From IMG/VR virus record IMGVR_UViG_3300046513_000348, positions 154,661 to 218,660 of that record: a stretch of DNA of 64,000 nt. One strand, written 5' to 3'. The notes under the pieces are model-generated. The model had not been told where the DNA came from. It ran no database searches and saw only the letters and a program-made list of their open reading frames with translations. The position numbers were made by a program, and so were the translations under genes. The DNA comes from a virus. Below are positions 1-9,961 of the stretch, piece by piece. How positions within the stretch are numbered: the stretch's first letter is position 1; each line of letters opens with the position of its first letter.

Positions 1-1580
1 TGGTCAAGAAGTTCTTCACTCGTGCATTCGCCGAGATGGTCGAGAAGGATCTGATCGACCGCGTGAAGAACGGCCAGTACGACAACGGCGTACAGCTCGG
101 TAGCAACGAAGACTTCTACTGGCTGATGCTCACTCGCTGCATGAAGGGTCAACGTACCCAGCTGCTGTGGGTTCCGGAAGAGTTCCTGGTGTATTTCGCC
201 ATGGACTACGACGAACTGGGCTTCGGTAAGTCGCTACTCGACGACATCCGCAACATCACCAGCATGCGTATCATGCTGATGGTCGCAGGTATCCAAGCGT
301 CGCTTCGTAACTCGATCGGCCGTACCAAGGTCACGATTAAGCTGGACGAAGAAGACCAGGATGCAGGTAAGACCATCGAAGACATCCAGGACGAAATCCT
401 GAAGTCCCGAATGAATCCGATCCCGTTCGGCATCAACAACGTGGCGGATATCTCGAAGTACATGCAGCGTTCGTGCTACGAGTTCGAGATCTCGGGCAGT
501 TCGGCTTTGCCGGACATGCAGGTGTCCTTCGACCAATACAACACGCAGTATCCGAAACCGGATGAAGATCTGCAGAATCAGCTGAAGGATCTGTCGATCC
601 AGCACTTCGGCCTGACTCGCGACATGATCGATGCTGCCGAAGGCGTGGAATTCGCTATCCAGGCTGCAACCAATAACCTGATGACCATGAAGCGCGTCAT
701 GCGCTGGCAACGCAAGGTCGTCCCTCAGGCTTCGGAATTCATCCGCAAGATCTCCCTGAACAGTGAATCGCAGCTGAACAATCTGCGCGACATCATTCAG
801 AACAACTTCAAGAACTTGCAAGTTGAAAAGGTCAAGCGTTACTTCGGTATCGAAGACGAAGCCCTGATGCAAGATGAAGACTTCAAACGCCTCGTGACCG
901 AGCAGTGCCTGAACGCTTTCATCAACAACCTCTACATCGAGCTCCCATCGCCTGCGGCAAGCACGCTGGAAGCACAGAAGCAGATGTTCGAAGATGCGGC
1001 CGAGTTCTACAAGTCGGCACTCGAGTACATCGTCAACGAATCGTTCTTCGATACGTCGATCCAAGGCGAAGGCCTGTCGGACCACGTCGACATGATCAAG
1101 AACATCCTGCTGTCGCACTACATGCGCGACTACATGGCCAAGAACGGTATCCTGCCAGAACTGGCAGAGCTCACCACGATCGGCGAAGACGGCAAGACCG
1201 GTATGAATGTCATGGACTCCTTGGAGAAACACATCAAGGCTCTGGGCATGAGTACCGAGAACTTCTTTGCCCGCTTCAAAGATTTCGCCATTAAGCAGAC
1301 TGCTCTCATGCAGGCTGTTCCAGACGGTAGCACCAGTGGTGAAACCGAAACCGGTGGTGGTGGCGGTGGTTCGGATGGCGGCTCCGGCGGAGGCGATGAC
1401 TTCGGCGGTGGTGGCGATGACGATCTGTTCGGTGGTGGCGGCGGCCTCGACGATGATCCATTGGCTGGTGGCGATGGTGCTGAAGGCGGTTCGGGTGATG
1501 ATCTGGATGCTGAACCTAACGGCGCCGCTGGTCCCGACGCTCCATCGGGCGGTTCCAAGTCGGACGACGCACCTGAGTAA
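1..1580 (+). CDS. Portal-vertex-like structural protein, C-terminal part (5' truncated by window edge)
   Basis: The frame is open from base 3, before the first visible ATG at 36, so the N-terminus lies outside the window. The visible 525 residues have a segment around LLWVPEEFLVYF followed by GFGKSLLDDI and a long helical region, the order seen in T4 gp20-like portals, where a beta-rich wing leads into stem helices. A portal would form the dodecameric DNA gate at the capsid vertex. The last 80 residues are an acidic Gly/Asp-rich low-complexity tail. It is one of only three rightward genes and ends at a bidirectional hairpin facing the LamG gene. The portal assignment is by sequence pattern and could be wrong; another head protein is possible. 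Confidence 0.5.
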   Translation, partial: VKKFFTRAFAEMVEKDLIDRVKNGQYDNGVQLGSNEDFYWLMLTRCMKGQRTQLLWVPEEFLVYFAMDYDELGFGKSLLDDIRNITSMRIMLMVAGIQASLRNSIGRTKVTIKLDEEDQDAGKTIEDIQDEILKSRMNPIPFGINNVADISKYMQRSCYEFEISGSSALPDMQVSFDQYNTQYPKPDEDLQNQLKDLSIQHFGLTRDMIDAAEGVEFAIQAATNNLMTMKRVMRWQRKVVPQASEFIRKISLNSESQLNNLRDIIQNNFKNLQVEKVKRYFGIEDEALMQDEDFKRLVTEQCLNAFINNLYIELPSPAASTLEAQKQMFEDAAEFYKSALEYIVNESFFDTSIQGEGLSDHVDMIKNILLSHYMRDYMAKNGILPELAELTTIGEDGKTGMNVMDSLEKHIKALGMSTENFFARFKDFAIKQTALMQAVPDGSTSGETETGGGGGGSDGGSGGGDDFGGGGDDDLFGGGGGLDDDPLAGGDGAEGGSGDDLDAEPNGAAGPDAPSGGSKSDDAPE

Positions 1581-1600
1581 ATAAAAAACGAAAGCATACT

Positions 1601-1628
1601 CCTACTCCTGCCTTTCGGCAGGAGTAGG
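1601..1628. terminator. Bidirectional hairpin terminator
   Basis: A perfect 12-bp stem (CCTACTCCTGCC with its complement) has a TTTC loop, read as GAAA on the other strand. It is flanked by A-rich sequence on the left and TTTTA on the right, so it can stop transcription from both convergent genes. Confidence 0.85.
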
Positions 1629-1642
1629 TTTTATGCCGTCTA

Positions 1643-2461
1643 TTAGCCAGGGAATGCGGAAGTGGGTGGAGCAAAGTTACCACGAGCTCGTGCTACACCT
1701 TTCGTATATCGAACTTCATCGAAGTACAAATCTTTCGATTGAAGTGTCAAGGTGTAATTGTTACCGAGGTCCAGCTGACTGCTATATTGCGCACCGGTCC
1801 AATTAGGATTCGGAATCGAGAACTGACGAACGCCATTGAGGTAGCCTTCGAAGTTCTTTTTTCGCATCTGGAACAGCAGATGGACCATTCGCGTAGTCGA
1901 TAGCTGATCCCAGTAATTAACGCCTGTAGTTAAGTACGTATTCCACCATGCGGTCGGAGAGACGCCAGACAGACCTTGCATGGTGTAACATAGTGTCTTG
2001 TTCGGATCGATGTAGAAGTAAAACGACATCGGACGACCACTCGTAAAACCAGATGGCGGATAACCAGCCGTCGGGAAGGACGTAGTGAGGTCAGCAGAAT
2101 AACGATCCGTTGCAAGTGGATTGAGTGCCGTCATTGCGGCATTCTTTTTAGCGACATAGAACTCGAGAGTAAAGTCGTCATTATGGTTATTGATGTTGGG
2201 TTTCGTCGGATTACAGAAGGCGACAGCGGTCGCAGCTGCTGAAACATCGACGGCCGTGGAGCCATAGGCGACGACGGCATTAACGAATTTTGCCGAAGAA
2301 TAAATTCCAGCCGAAGCCGAGTTGCCGGTAACTTCAGCGACACCGATCGAGGCCGTGCCAGCACCCGCCTGTTGGCCAGGTGTGCCGTCCCAATGGAGAA
2401 GAAGCGAAGCTGGCGAAGAATTGTTGTAATTCTTCTGCGTTATTAGTGCTGTTTCAAGCAT
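1643..2461 (-). CDS. LamG/concanavalin-like domain tail or adhesion protein
   Basis: The 272-residue product shows the hallmarks of a Laminin_G_3 (jelly-roll lectin-like) domain: a DDFTLEFYV strand, a GYLNGVRQFS strand, and the C-terminal signature FDEVRYTKGVAR followed by NFAPPTSAFP, close to the D-E-x-R-x-x-x-G-x-A-R motif of phage LamG proteins. The N-terminal 80 residues are Ala/Ser/Gly-rich. Such proteins usually sit on tail fibres or the capsid surface and bind glycans. It is a single-gene unit, closed on its 3' side by the hairpin shared with the portal-like gene. The domain call is good; its place in the virion is inferred. Confidence 0.65.
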   Translation of the reverse strand: MLETALITQKNYNNSSPASLLLHWDGTPGQQAGAGTASIGVAEVTGNSASAGIYSSAKFVNAVVAYGSTAVDVSAAATAVAFCNPTKPNINNHNDDFTLEFYVAKKNAAMTALNPLATDRYSADLTTSFPTAGYPPSGFTSGRPMSFYFYIDPNKTLCYTMQGLSGVSPTAWWNTYLTTGVNYWDQLSTTRMVHLLFQMRKKNFEGYLNGVRQFSIPNPNWTGAQYSSQLDLGNNYTLTLQSKDLYFDEVRYTKGVARARGNFAPPTSAFPG

Positions 2462-2530
2462 ATGTGCCCCGTTAGTATTTTTGAACCACAGTATCTGCCC
2501 TCATCAGCAAAGCAAAAAAAAATAAGACAT

Positions 2531-2556
2531 ACTGGATGGGCTCGCGCCCATCCAGT
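2531..2556 (-). terminator. Terminator of the DNA ligase gene
   Basis: An 11-bp perfect stem (ACTGGATGGGC) with loop TCGC lies directly after the ligA stop. A run of T residues follows it on the leftward strand. Confidence 0.85.
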
Positions 2557-2564
2557 GTCATGTG

Positions 2565-4628
<2,064 letters not shown>

Positions 4629-4646
4629 TTAGGGGTGAGTCACATG

Positions 4647-4655
4647 AATGATATA
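4647..4655 (-). promoter_or_regulatory. Candidate phage early promoter (TATATCATT) for ligA
   Basis: On the leftward strand the sequence reads AATATATCATTC, about 28 bases before the ligA ATG. It resembles the phiKZ early promoter core TATATTAC and recurs in front of eight other gene groups here. Confidence 0.5.
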
Positions 4656-4689
4656 TTCGTGAAAAAATTATGCGGCATAAAGGAATACC

Positions 4690-4715
4690 ACGACTACGCC
4701 TTCTGGCGTAGTCGT
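4690..4715 (-). terminator. Hairpin terminator after the 4728-5243 gene
   Basis: An 11-bp perfect stem (ACGACTACGCC) with loop TTCT lies just 3' of the small-gene operon. It is followed on the leftward strand by a TTTATG element and then the ligA promoter. Confidence 0.8.
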
Positions 4716-4727
4716 AGATCCGGCGTA

Positions 4728-5243
4728 TTACACCGTCGGCGTTTCAGCCTTCGGCAGGGCGCTGTAGCCCATTTGCAGGACGCGGTGGAAGCGTTCCAGG
4801 TCGCGGAAGCCGGCGACCAGCAGTGCTTCTTCGTTCGTCGTTTCATGGACTTGCTTGTCGCGATTGGCGACGATCACTTCCATGACTTCGTCCAGCTTTT
4901 CGATCATGCTCGGGAACTTGTTCAGGAATTCCGGCTCGGTCTCGTAGTCGATGACAGTGCGGGAAGCGATGATCAGGTCGGTCAGACGATTGATCGAGCG
5001 GTCCAGGAACTGCAGGCGCATCTGGATTTCGGCGCCGGCTGGCGGCTGGCCCGGCAGCGGGGCGATCTTCGATTGCAAGGCCTTGGCCATTTCTTGCATT
5101 TGCACGAAGCGCAGGTCGACGGCTTCTTCCAGGGTCTGGATATAGACCGGCAGGACTGCTTTCACGTCGGCGACGGTGGTCTTCTTTTTGATGATCGGCT
5201 GCGGCTTAGCGGCGGACAGATCGATGAGGCTGCTTTGAGTCAT
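4728..5243 (-). CDS. Conserved-type phage protein of unknown function
   Basis: The 171-residue product begins MTQSSLIDLS; this start was chosen over a longer frame because AGGAGCC lies just upstream. It is mainly helical, with a Lys-rich patch (IIKKKTTVADVK) near residue 20 and long amphipathic helices that could oligomerise. No catalytic motif or membrane segment is visible. It overlaps the upstream gene by 38 bases and is the last gene of a leftward operon running from about 7.1 kb. Use of frequent GC-ending codons suggests good expression. The function is not recognised. Confidence 0.7.
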   Translation of the reverse strand: MTQSSLIDLSAAKPQPIIKKKTTVADVKAVLPVYIQTLEEAVDLRFVQMQEMAKALQSKIAPLPGQPPAGAEIQMRLQFLDRSINRLTDLIIASRTVIDYETEPEFLNKFPSMIEKLDEVMEVIVANRDKQVHETTNEEALLVAGFRDLERFHRVLQMGYSALPKAETPTV

Positions 5244-5508
5244 TCTGAGGCTCCTGTTGCTTTTGAAAGTGTCGCATTCTCTTGATGAGTTTGCGGTTGA
5301 AACGTCCGAGTACGGCTGCCCAGTGTTCATTGGGAACCATCTCGAACATTAAACGTGTCGCTTGAGCATGCTGATGCAATGCCGCTGCGACGGTGGGTGC
5401 TTCGTGAAATGGAAAGCGTCGGAGGATCGTGTGTTCCTGATCCGAATTGTGAATCTGCTTGAGAGTCACATCCAGATCAGGAATGCCTCCAATAAGGCCG
5501 CGCTTCAT
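5206..5508 (-). CDS. Small hypothetical protein
   Basis: A 100-residue protein lies between two operon neighbours, three bases after the upstream stop, and overlaps the next gene. It is rich in His, Gln and Arg, especially in the last 30 residues (basic tail KLIKRMRHFQKQQEP), which could contact nucleic acid. No clear Shine-Dalgarno is seen, so translation is probably coupled to the upstream gene. The family is not recognised. Confidence 0.6.
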   Translation of the reverse strand: MKRGLIGGIPDLDVTLKQIHNSDQEHTILRRFPFHEAPTVAAALHQHAQATRLMFEMVPNEHWAAVLGRFNRKLIKRMRHFQKQQEPQNDSKQPHRSVRR

Positions 5509-5511
5509 GGC

Positions 5512-6249
5512 TTAGTGGAACACCGGCTTGTCGTCGGCTTCAGCCGGCTTGACTTCGTCGGCGATCAGCTTGGTGCCTTCTTCCAGACGCTTGTTGTGGA
5601 ACGGGATGTCGACCAGCAGGAACTCGATGATCGAGTCGCGAATGCGGTTGACGATGAAGGTCTTCATGTAGCCTGTGCGCCTCGATACGGCGCCCCATTC
5701 TTGTGCCAAGCTCTGGAGATGCTCGGTCAGTTCGAACGAACTGCGCGGCGGCAGCTTTTTATTCGGAATGACGACGTTGATGTCTTCGTAGATCGTGTCG
5801 ACGTAACGATGGCGGTACGATTCCAGATTGAATTGAATCATATCGATGTTCCAGCGCTCGACTTCTTCCGGCATCATCGACTCGAAGTAGTACATGAAGT
5901 TCGACACCGACAGAACGACCACCTGACGGATACGACGCAGCTCGGCGTTGATCATCTTGTCCGTGGGGTACTTCGGATCAGTGGTCTCGCCTTCGGCCGT
6001 CAGGTAGGCCTGACTCAGGAAACCCTTGAACTGCATTTCGGCCATTTTAGCCATGCGCTGAGCGCTCTTCGGACCTTGGGCCAGCAGGGTAGCGTTGTAG
6101 CGGCTACCGCCTTCCTTGTTCTGATCGTAGATGCGTTTCTGCCAGTAGAAGTTCTGGCGGATTTGCTCGAGGCCGAACAAAGCCTTTTCTTCGAGCGTAC
6201 CGTTGGCTGGGTACGGATCGTGGTTGTCGAGATCGGGAGGACCAAACAT
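5512..6249 (-). CDS. Hypothetical phage protein, helical
   Basis: The 245-residue product starts MFGPPDLDNHDPYP, with AAGGAACGAAC as a good ribosome binding site. It is predicted largely helical with charged and aromatic residues and shows no recognisable catalytic motif. The region around residues 105-135 (VVLSVSNFMYYFESMMPEE) is hydrophobic but too interrupted for a membrane helix. It lies in a compact leftward operon with genes of unknown function. The coding frame is strong, with consistent GC-rich third positions, but no function can be given. Confidence 0.7.
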   Translation of the reverse strand: MFGPPDLDNHDPYPANGTLEEKALFGLEQIRQNFYWQKRIYDQNKEGGSRYNATLLAQGPKSAQRMAKMAEMQFKGFLSQAYLTAEGETTDPKYPTDKMINAELRRIRQVVVLSVSNFMYYFESMMPEEVERWNIDMIQFNLESYRHRYVDTIYEDINVVIPNKKLPPRSSFELTEHLQSLAQEWGAVSRRTGYMKTFIVNRIRDSIIEFLLVDIPFHNKRLEEGTKLIADEVKPAEADDKPVFH

Positions 6250-6258
6250 GTTCGTTCC

Positions 6259-6609
6259 TTAAAAATAGTTTTCAAAAGGGAATTCGTGCATCGGATGGGA
6301 TTCAACCTGGACGGCCTTTTCCTTGATGAATGCAACTTGACCATCCGGCAGAACAATGTGTTCATTCGAATCGTAGACGGCGATGTGGAAGCCGTACTCA
6401 CGCAGAAGAACAAAGCTCTGAATCGCACCCATCAGAAGTTCAGGCGATTCGAAAGCGTAATGGTGCGGTGCGCCGCAGCGGAGCCCTTCGCACATGTCTT
6501 GCGGCTCCTTCAGGTAGACCATTGCATCAGATGCGAAACGGCCTGGCCCTGCATTGTGGGTGAAGGGACCCTGACCCGAGACCGGATGTTCAATCCGGAA
6601 GACCTTCAT
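6259..6609 (-). CDS. Small hypothetical protein (fRiEhp-type)
   Basis: The likely start is the ATG at 6609, which overlaps the upstream stop as ATGA and suggests translational coupling; a longer frame back to 6747 would overlap the upstream gene by 142 bases and encode an implausible Arg/Ala-rich leader. The 116-residue product opens KVFRIEHPVSGQGPFTHN, a pattern I associate with small uncharacterised phage proteins of the form R-x-E-H-x-x-x-G-x-G-P. It has GAPHHYAFES in the middle and a conserved-looking basic/acidic C-terminus. No function is known to me. Confidence 0.65.
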   Translation of the reverse strand: MKVFRIEHPVSGQGPFTHNAGPGRFASDAMVYLKEPQDMCEGLRCGAPHHYAFESPELLMGAIQSFVLLREYGFHIAVYDSNEHIVLPDGQVAFIKEKAVQVESHPMHEFPFENYF

Positions 6610-7142
6610 GAGTTCAAAGCTCGTTTCGATCTTCTTGGGTTTTGTTGCACCTGCATTGTGTTGCTGGGATCTTGCAGCTGCCTGGCGGCGGAGACGACCT
6701 CGGAGTCCACGCATAGCTGCTCGGCGTTCAGCACGATTTCCTTCCATGTTTTCAAATCCTCACTTAAGATGAAGCAAAGCGGAAGTTGCGCAAGGCGCAT
6801 CTTGGCGTCGTGTAACGGAACATAAATGTCCGAGTACACAAACTGCACGTTCTTCCCATTCACTTCGAGCACAGACGACAACAGGTGATAGACCTGGATC
6901 TTTTCCTGCGGTTTGCCGTGCATGTTCGCCAGGGCGTAACGGTTCTGAGAAATCAACTGATGGCGGGCCAACAGTGCGTTCATCATGATGACGCGGTTAT
7001 CATCGTCGCCGTGTCGCCGGGCTACTTCGTTGTATAAATCCTGCAAGAGCTGGTGGCCCCAGTCATAAATGCCAAATGGCAAGCAGGCGATGCTTTGTTG
7101 AAATGGACTGATGTCCAGTAGTTGAACTGTTTTGTTTGTCAT
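6606..7142 (-). CDS. Hypothetical phage protein
   Basis: The 178-residue product starts MTNKTVQLLDISPFQQS. A GGAG lies 11 bases upstream of the ATG within a hairpin-containing leader. It is mixed alpha/beta, without membrane segments or motifs I recognise; a basic C-terminal tail (PRRSKRALNS) is notable. It is the first gene of the five-gene leftward operon that ends at 4728 and is coupled to the next gene through ATGA. The function is unknown. Confidence 0.65.
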   Translation of the reverse strand: MTNKTVQLLDISPFQQSIACLPFGIYDWGHQLLQDLYNEVARRHGDDDNRVIMMNALLARHQLISQNRYALANMHGKPQEKIQVYHLLSSVLEVNGKNVQFVYSDIYVPLHDAKMRLAQLPLCFILSEDLKTWKEIVLNAEQLCVDSEVVSAARQLQDPSNTMQVQQNPRRSKRALNS

Positions 7143-7157
7143 GTCAGTCCGCTCCGA

Positions 7158-7183
7158 AATGAGGAGACACAGGCCTCCTCATT
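7158..7183 (-). terminator. Hairpin between the 7198 and 6606 genes
   Basis: A 9-bp stem (AATGAGGAG) with an 8-base loop lies 3' of the exonuclease gene and inside the leader of the next gene. It has only a short T tract, so it may be a weak terminator or attenuator. Confidence 0.45.
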
Positions 7184-7197
7184 ATTCCTTTCAGTTG

Positions 7198-8436
7198 TTA
7201 ATTTTTATCGTTTTTCTCCCCGTCGAGGCGAACTTGGGTAACGTTCAGTTCCGCTTGGGGAACGATCACGTTATTGTAGTGTTCGAGTTGCATCTCTTCG
7301 TTCTGTTTGAAACGGAACTCTTCACGCATGCGAATGTTCCCGCCGGTTTGCAGGAGATGTTCCACGACCAGATACTCGTAGTAGCCGAGATGATGCCAGA
7401 TCGCAACAGCGTCCCATGCAGCGTTATGCTGTTTGGCATCTTTGAGTCGGGTCGGATAGCCGTCGACGTAATCGATGTGGAATTGGAACTTCTTCATGCA
7501 ACCGATACGGACACCCATGCCCAAGTGCAGCAGAGGGGCGATGTAGCCGACATCGGTGGGGAAATCGACGTGGACAACAACATCGTCGCAGCCCTTCGTG
7601 CATTCGTGACCGATGACGAATTGCAGGAAGTTCTGGAAAGTATCGTTCTTGGCAGCCAGATCCCAGACAGTGGTACCCGGAGGAACGTCGAGCAGAACGC
7701 TGTTGACGTTTTGCTGGATCCATTCGTTCTTGGTTTTCTCTGCTTCGCGCGAATCGAATGCATAGTAAACCTTGCCTTCCTTGGACACAATGCCCAAGGA
7801 GATGAGTGAACGCGTTTCGTCGTCGAACTCGCAGTCAGCGAACAGATGGACCGTCGTGATTGCCGTCTTTGGACGAATGACTTCACCATCGACACCGAGA
7901 TACGCCCAGCCCACGATCTTTCTCACTTCGTGAGGCATGAAGTAGCGCTCGCGCTCGATGTCGTCCCGACCGAATTTGACGCGACCTTTAGCCGTCAGAT
8001 CGCCCAGGAGATGAGCACCGCGCAACAGTTCCAGGAAAACAATCTCGGTTCTCGTACCACCGCCTTCGAAAGACATTTCGTGTTTGACGAACATCCCTTC
8101 AGCTGGAGTAGGACGACCTTCGAAACAGACGACGATCGGAGTGTCGGTCGGCGGCCAGTAATCGAGGATGACTTCTTTCGGGTTCGCATTGGAACGAATG
8201 ACCGCCCAGTCCTTCTGCATTTCTTCATGCTGCATGACGTTCATCGGCGTCTTGCCCATGAGATACAAACCGTATGTCACGCCGTGGAATTCTTCGGGCG
8301 GAAACACGACCGGATGTTTCTGTTCCAATGTGAAGACGGGCTTCCGGTCACGTTGTGGATCAGAGATCTTCAGCACGAAGTCGGGATGCGGTACTCCCGA
8401 CATTTGTTTGAATGCCTGTAATGCATTTTTCAACAT
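7198..8436 (-). CDS. DEDDh-type 3'-5' exonuclease domain protein
   Basis: The C-terminal half (about residues 195-345) fits an RNase H-fold exonuclease: the D-x-E motif in FADCEFDDETRSLISLG (D201, E203), the middle aspartate region HVDFPTDVGYIAPLL (D291/D295), and the final HNAAWDA motif (H337, D342). This arrangement is typical of DnaQ/Rv2179c-like 3'-5' exoribonucleases. The N-terminal 190 residues are of unknown fold. The start at 8436 (MLKNALQAFK) was chosen because the longer frame would translate the terminator of the upstream gene. The start codon sits inside a TTTTACAATG element. It may act in RNA turnover or proofreading; the substrate is unknown. Confidence 0.65.
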   Translation of the reverse strand: MLKNALQAFKQMSGVPHPDFVLKISDPQRDRKPVFTLEQKHPVVFPPEEFHGVTYGLYLMGKTPMNVMQHEEMQKDWAVIRSNANPKEVILDYWPPTDTPIVVCFEGRPTPAEGMFVKHEMSFEGGGTRTEIVFLELLRGAHLLGDLTAKGRVKFGRDDIERERYFMPHEVRKIVGWAYLGVDGEVIRPKTAITTVHLFADCEFDDETRSLISLGIVSKEGKVYYAFDSREAEKTKNEWIQQNVNSVLLDVPPGTTVWDLAAKNDTFQNFLQFVIGHECTKGCDDVVVHVDFPTDVGYIAPLLHLGMGVRIGCMKKFQFHIDYVDGYPTRLKDAKQHNAAWDAVAIWHHLGYYEYLVVEHLLQTGGNIRMREEFRFKQNEEMQLEHYNNVIVPQAELNVTQVRLDGEKNDKN

Positions 8437-8467
8437 TGTAAAAAATCCCCAAGTAATAAAAATAAAA

Positions 8468-8493
8468 GCAGAGGTGGGTTTCCCCACCCCTGC
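8468..8493 (-). terminator. Terminator of the 8501-9958 gene
   Basis: An 11-bp stem (GCAGAGGTGGG) with one A-C mismatch and a TTTC loop is followed by TTTTATTTTTATT on the leftward strand. The stem shares the CAGAGGTGGG arm with the terminator at 38525. Confidence 0.75.
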
Positions 8494-8500
8494 CGCCTTC

Positions 8501-9958
8501 TTACTGCTGTTCTGCTGCTTCCTGCAGGCTGTCGAGAATCTCAGCGACGTCTTCTTCGGTGAGATAACCGTAGTCGTGCAGGTTCTGTACCAGGTCGCCC
8601 CAGTAAACAGTCGGCTCGTATTCGGCCTTTCCCGAGATCTGCACGTTGGGCATACCGAACTGGCGATAATCGATCAGGTAATCGATTTCGGTGTCGTTGA
8701 AGTTACCCTGCTTTTCCTTGTCGACCAGATCGACGTCTTCATCACGGATGACACCGTCGGCCCACATTGCACGACAGGTGCCTTCCGGATTGCAGCCAGC
8801 GCCGTTCAGGAAGTCGAGCATTTCCTGACGCTCCTGGCCTTCGCGGAAGGTCAGCAGGAAGATGCGGTGGCCGTTCTTCTGGAGTGCCTTCAGCACGCCG
8901 ATGGCATACGGCGATTCAGGTCCGATGTTCGGACGCTGGTTCTCGACGATAGTGCCGTCGAACGACACGAGGAAAACAGCCGGCTCGTTATCGTCGGCAG
9001 CCAGGTCGGCTTCTTCAGCGCCTTCCAGACCGCTCAGTTCCTGGATTGCAGCAGCACGGCCGAGGTTTTCGAATTCCTCGCCGAAGTGCAGCTTGACCCA
9101 GTCGAACAGGTGCATGTCCGTCTTGCCTTCCTTGACCGCGGCCGAGTGGTATGCCTGGGCTTCGGCCTTCTTGAAGGTGACCATGGCTTCGACATATTCG
9201 TCGTCCGGCAGGGCGTCGATGCCTTCCAGATCATGCAGTGCCTTCATGTGCACGCCCTGGACTTCGGTCATCCACTGGTCGAACGAAGCGGTGTCGACAT
9301 GTTCCCACTTCTTGTACAGTTCTTCCAGTTTGTCGCGGTTCTCCTCGATGGTGTTGCGAACCAGCTGGCGACCTGCACGAGTGGTCAGTGGGATGTCTTT
9401 CAGCTGCACGCGCGGCTTCTCGACTTCCGGCTCGATAGGATCGACGTTGTCGGTCCAGTTGACCATGTCGTAGTCCCACTTCTTCAGGACATTCGTTTCG
9501 GCAAATTCCTGATTGGTCACGATGGTCAGGCGCCCGGCCAGTGTGTTATGGGCGAACAGGTCCGGATTCGACAGCAAGGTCATGCGGAGCACCGGCAGAT
9601 CCGGGTTTTCCTTGAACTGGTCGTCGATGAATGCCTGCAGGTCGCCGAAGATCACTTCGAGGACTTGCTGATTCAAGGCGATCATGACGCCGAAGCGTTC
9701 GGTTGCGGTATCGTGACCACCTTTCATGCCGACGTAGGTGATGGCGTTGTTCTCGACCAGGTAGAACTCTCTCGGCTGGTTTTCACCGAACAGGCGCTTC
9801 AGGTCGGACTGGCGGAATGCCGCCAGAATGTGGCGCTGGCTGTATTCGGGTTCCTGGATCAGCAGGGAGATGTGTTGCTGGATCTTGATGTGTTGATCCA
9901 GTGCTGCGGCCGGGCACATGACCTTGGCGCGGGCGAGGACGACGGGTTGGTTGTTCAT
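8501..9958 (-). CDS. Large phage protein with C-terminal degenerate HAD-like domain
   Basis: A 485-residue protein. From about residue 326 it resembles a HAD phosphatase: FLVSFDGTIVEN (motif I), then YAIGVLKALQKNGHRIFLLTFREG (motif II region), then a late acidic region. The first motif-I residue, the phosphoryl-accepting Asp, is Ser (S332), while the second Asp (D334) remains, so phosphatase activity is doubtful. The HAD protein at 42106 aligns well here and keeps both Asp residues. The N-terminal 320 residues are unrecognised, with an acidic linker before the HAD part. GAGGTATAAAGC is a good ribosome binding site. It may be a binding or regulatory protein; the function is unknown. Confidence 0.6.
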   Translation of the reverse strand: MNNQPVVLARAKVMCPAAALDQHIKIQQHISLLIQEPEYSQRHILAAFRQSDLKRLFGENQPREFYLVENNAITYVGMKGGHDTATERFGVMIALNQQVLEVIFGDLQAFIDDQFKENPDLPVLRMTLLSNPDLFAHNTLAGRLTIVTNQEFAETNVLKKWDYDMVNWTDNVDPIEPEVEKPRVQLKDIPLTTRAGRQLVRNTIEENRDKLEELYKKWEHVDTASFDQWMTEVQGVHMKALHDLEGIDALPDDEYVEAMVTFKKAEAQAYHSAAVKEGKTDMHLFDWVKLHFGEEFENLGRAAAIQELSGLEGAEEADLAADDNEPAVFLVSFDGTIVENQRPNIGPESPYAIGVLKALQKNGHRIFLLTFREGQERQEMLDFLNGAGCNPEGTCRAMWADGVIRDEDVDLVDKEKQGNFNDTEIDYLIDYRQFGMPNVQISGKAEYEPTVYWGDLVQNLHDYGYLTEEDVAEILDSLQEAAEQQ

Positions 9959-9961
9959 GCT

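Noticed and set aside
6610-6747. A longer start for the 6259 gene
   Set aside because: It would overlap the upstream gene by 142 bases and add an implausible basic leader; the ATGA overlap at 6609 is better.
8437-8487. A longer start for the 7198 gene
   Set aside because: The added codons translate the upstream terminator hairpin and its T tract.
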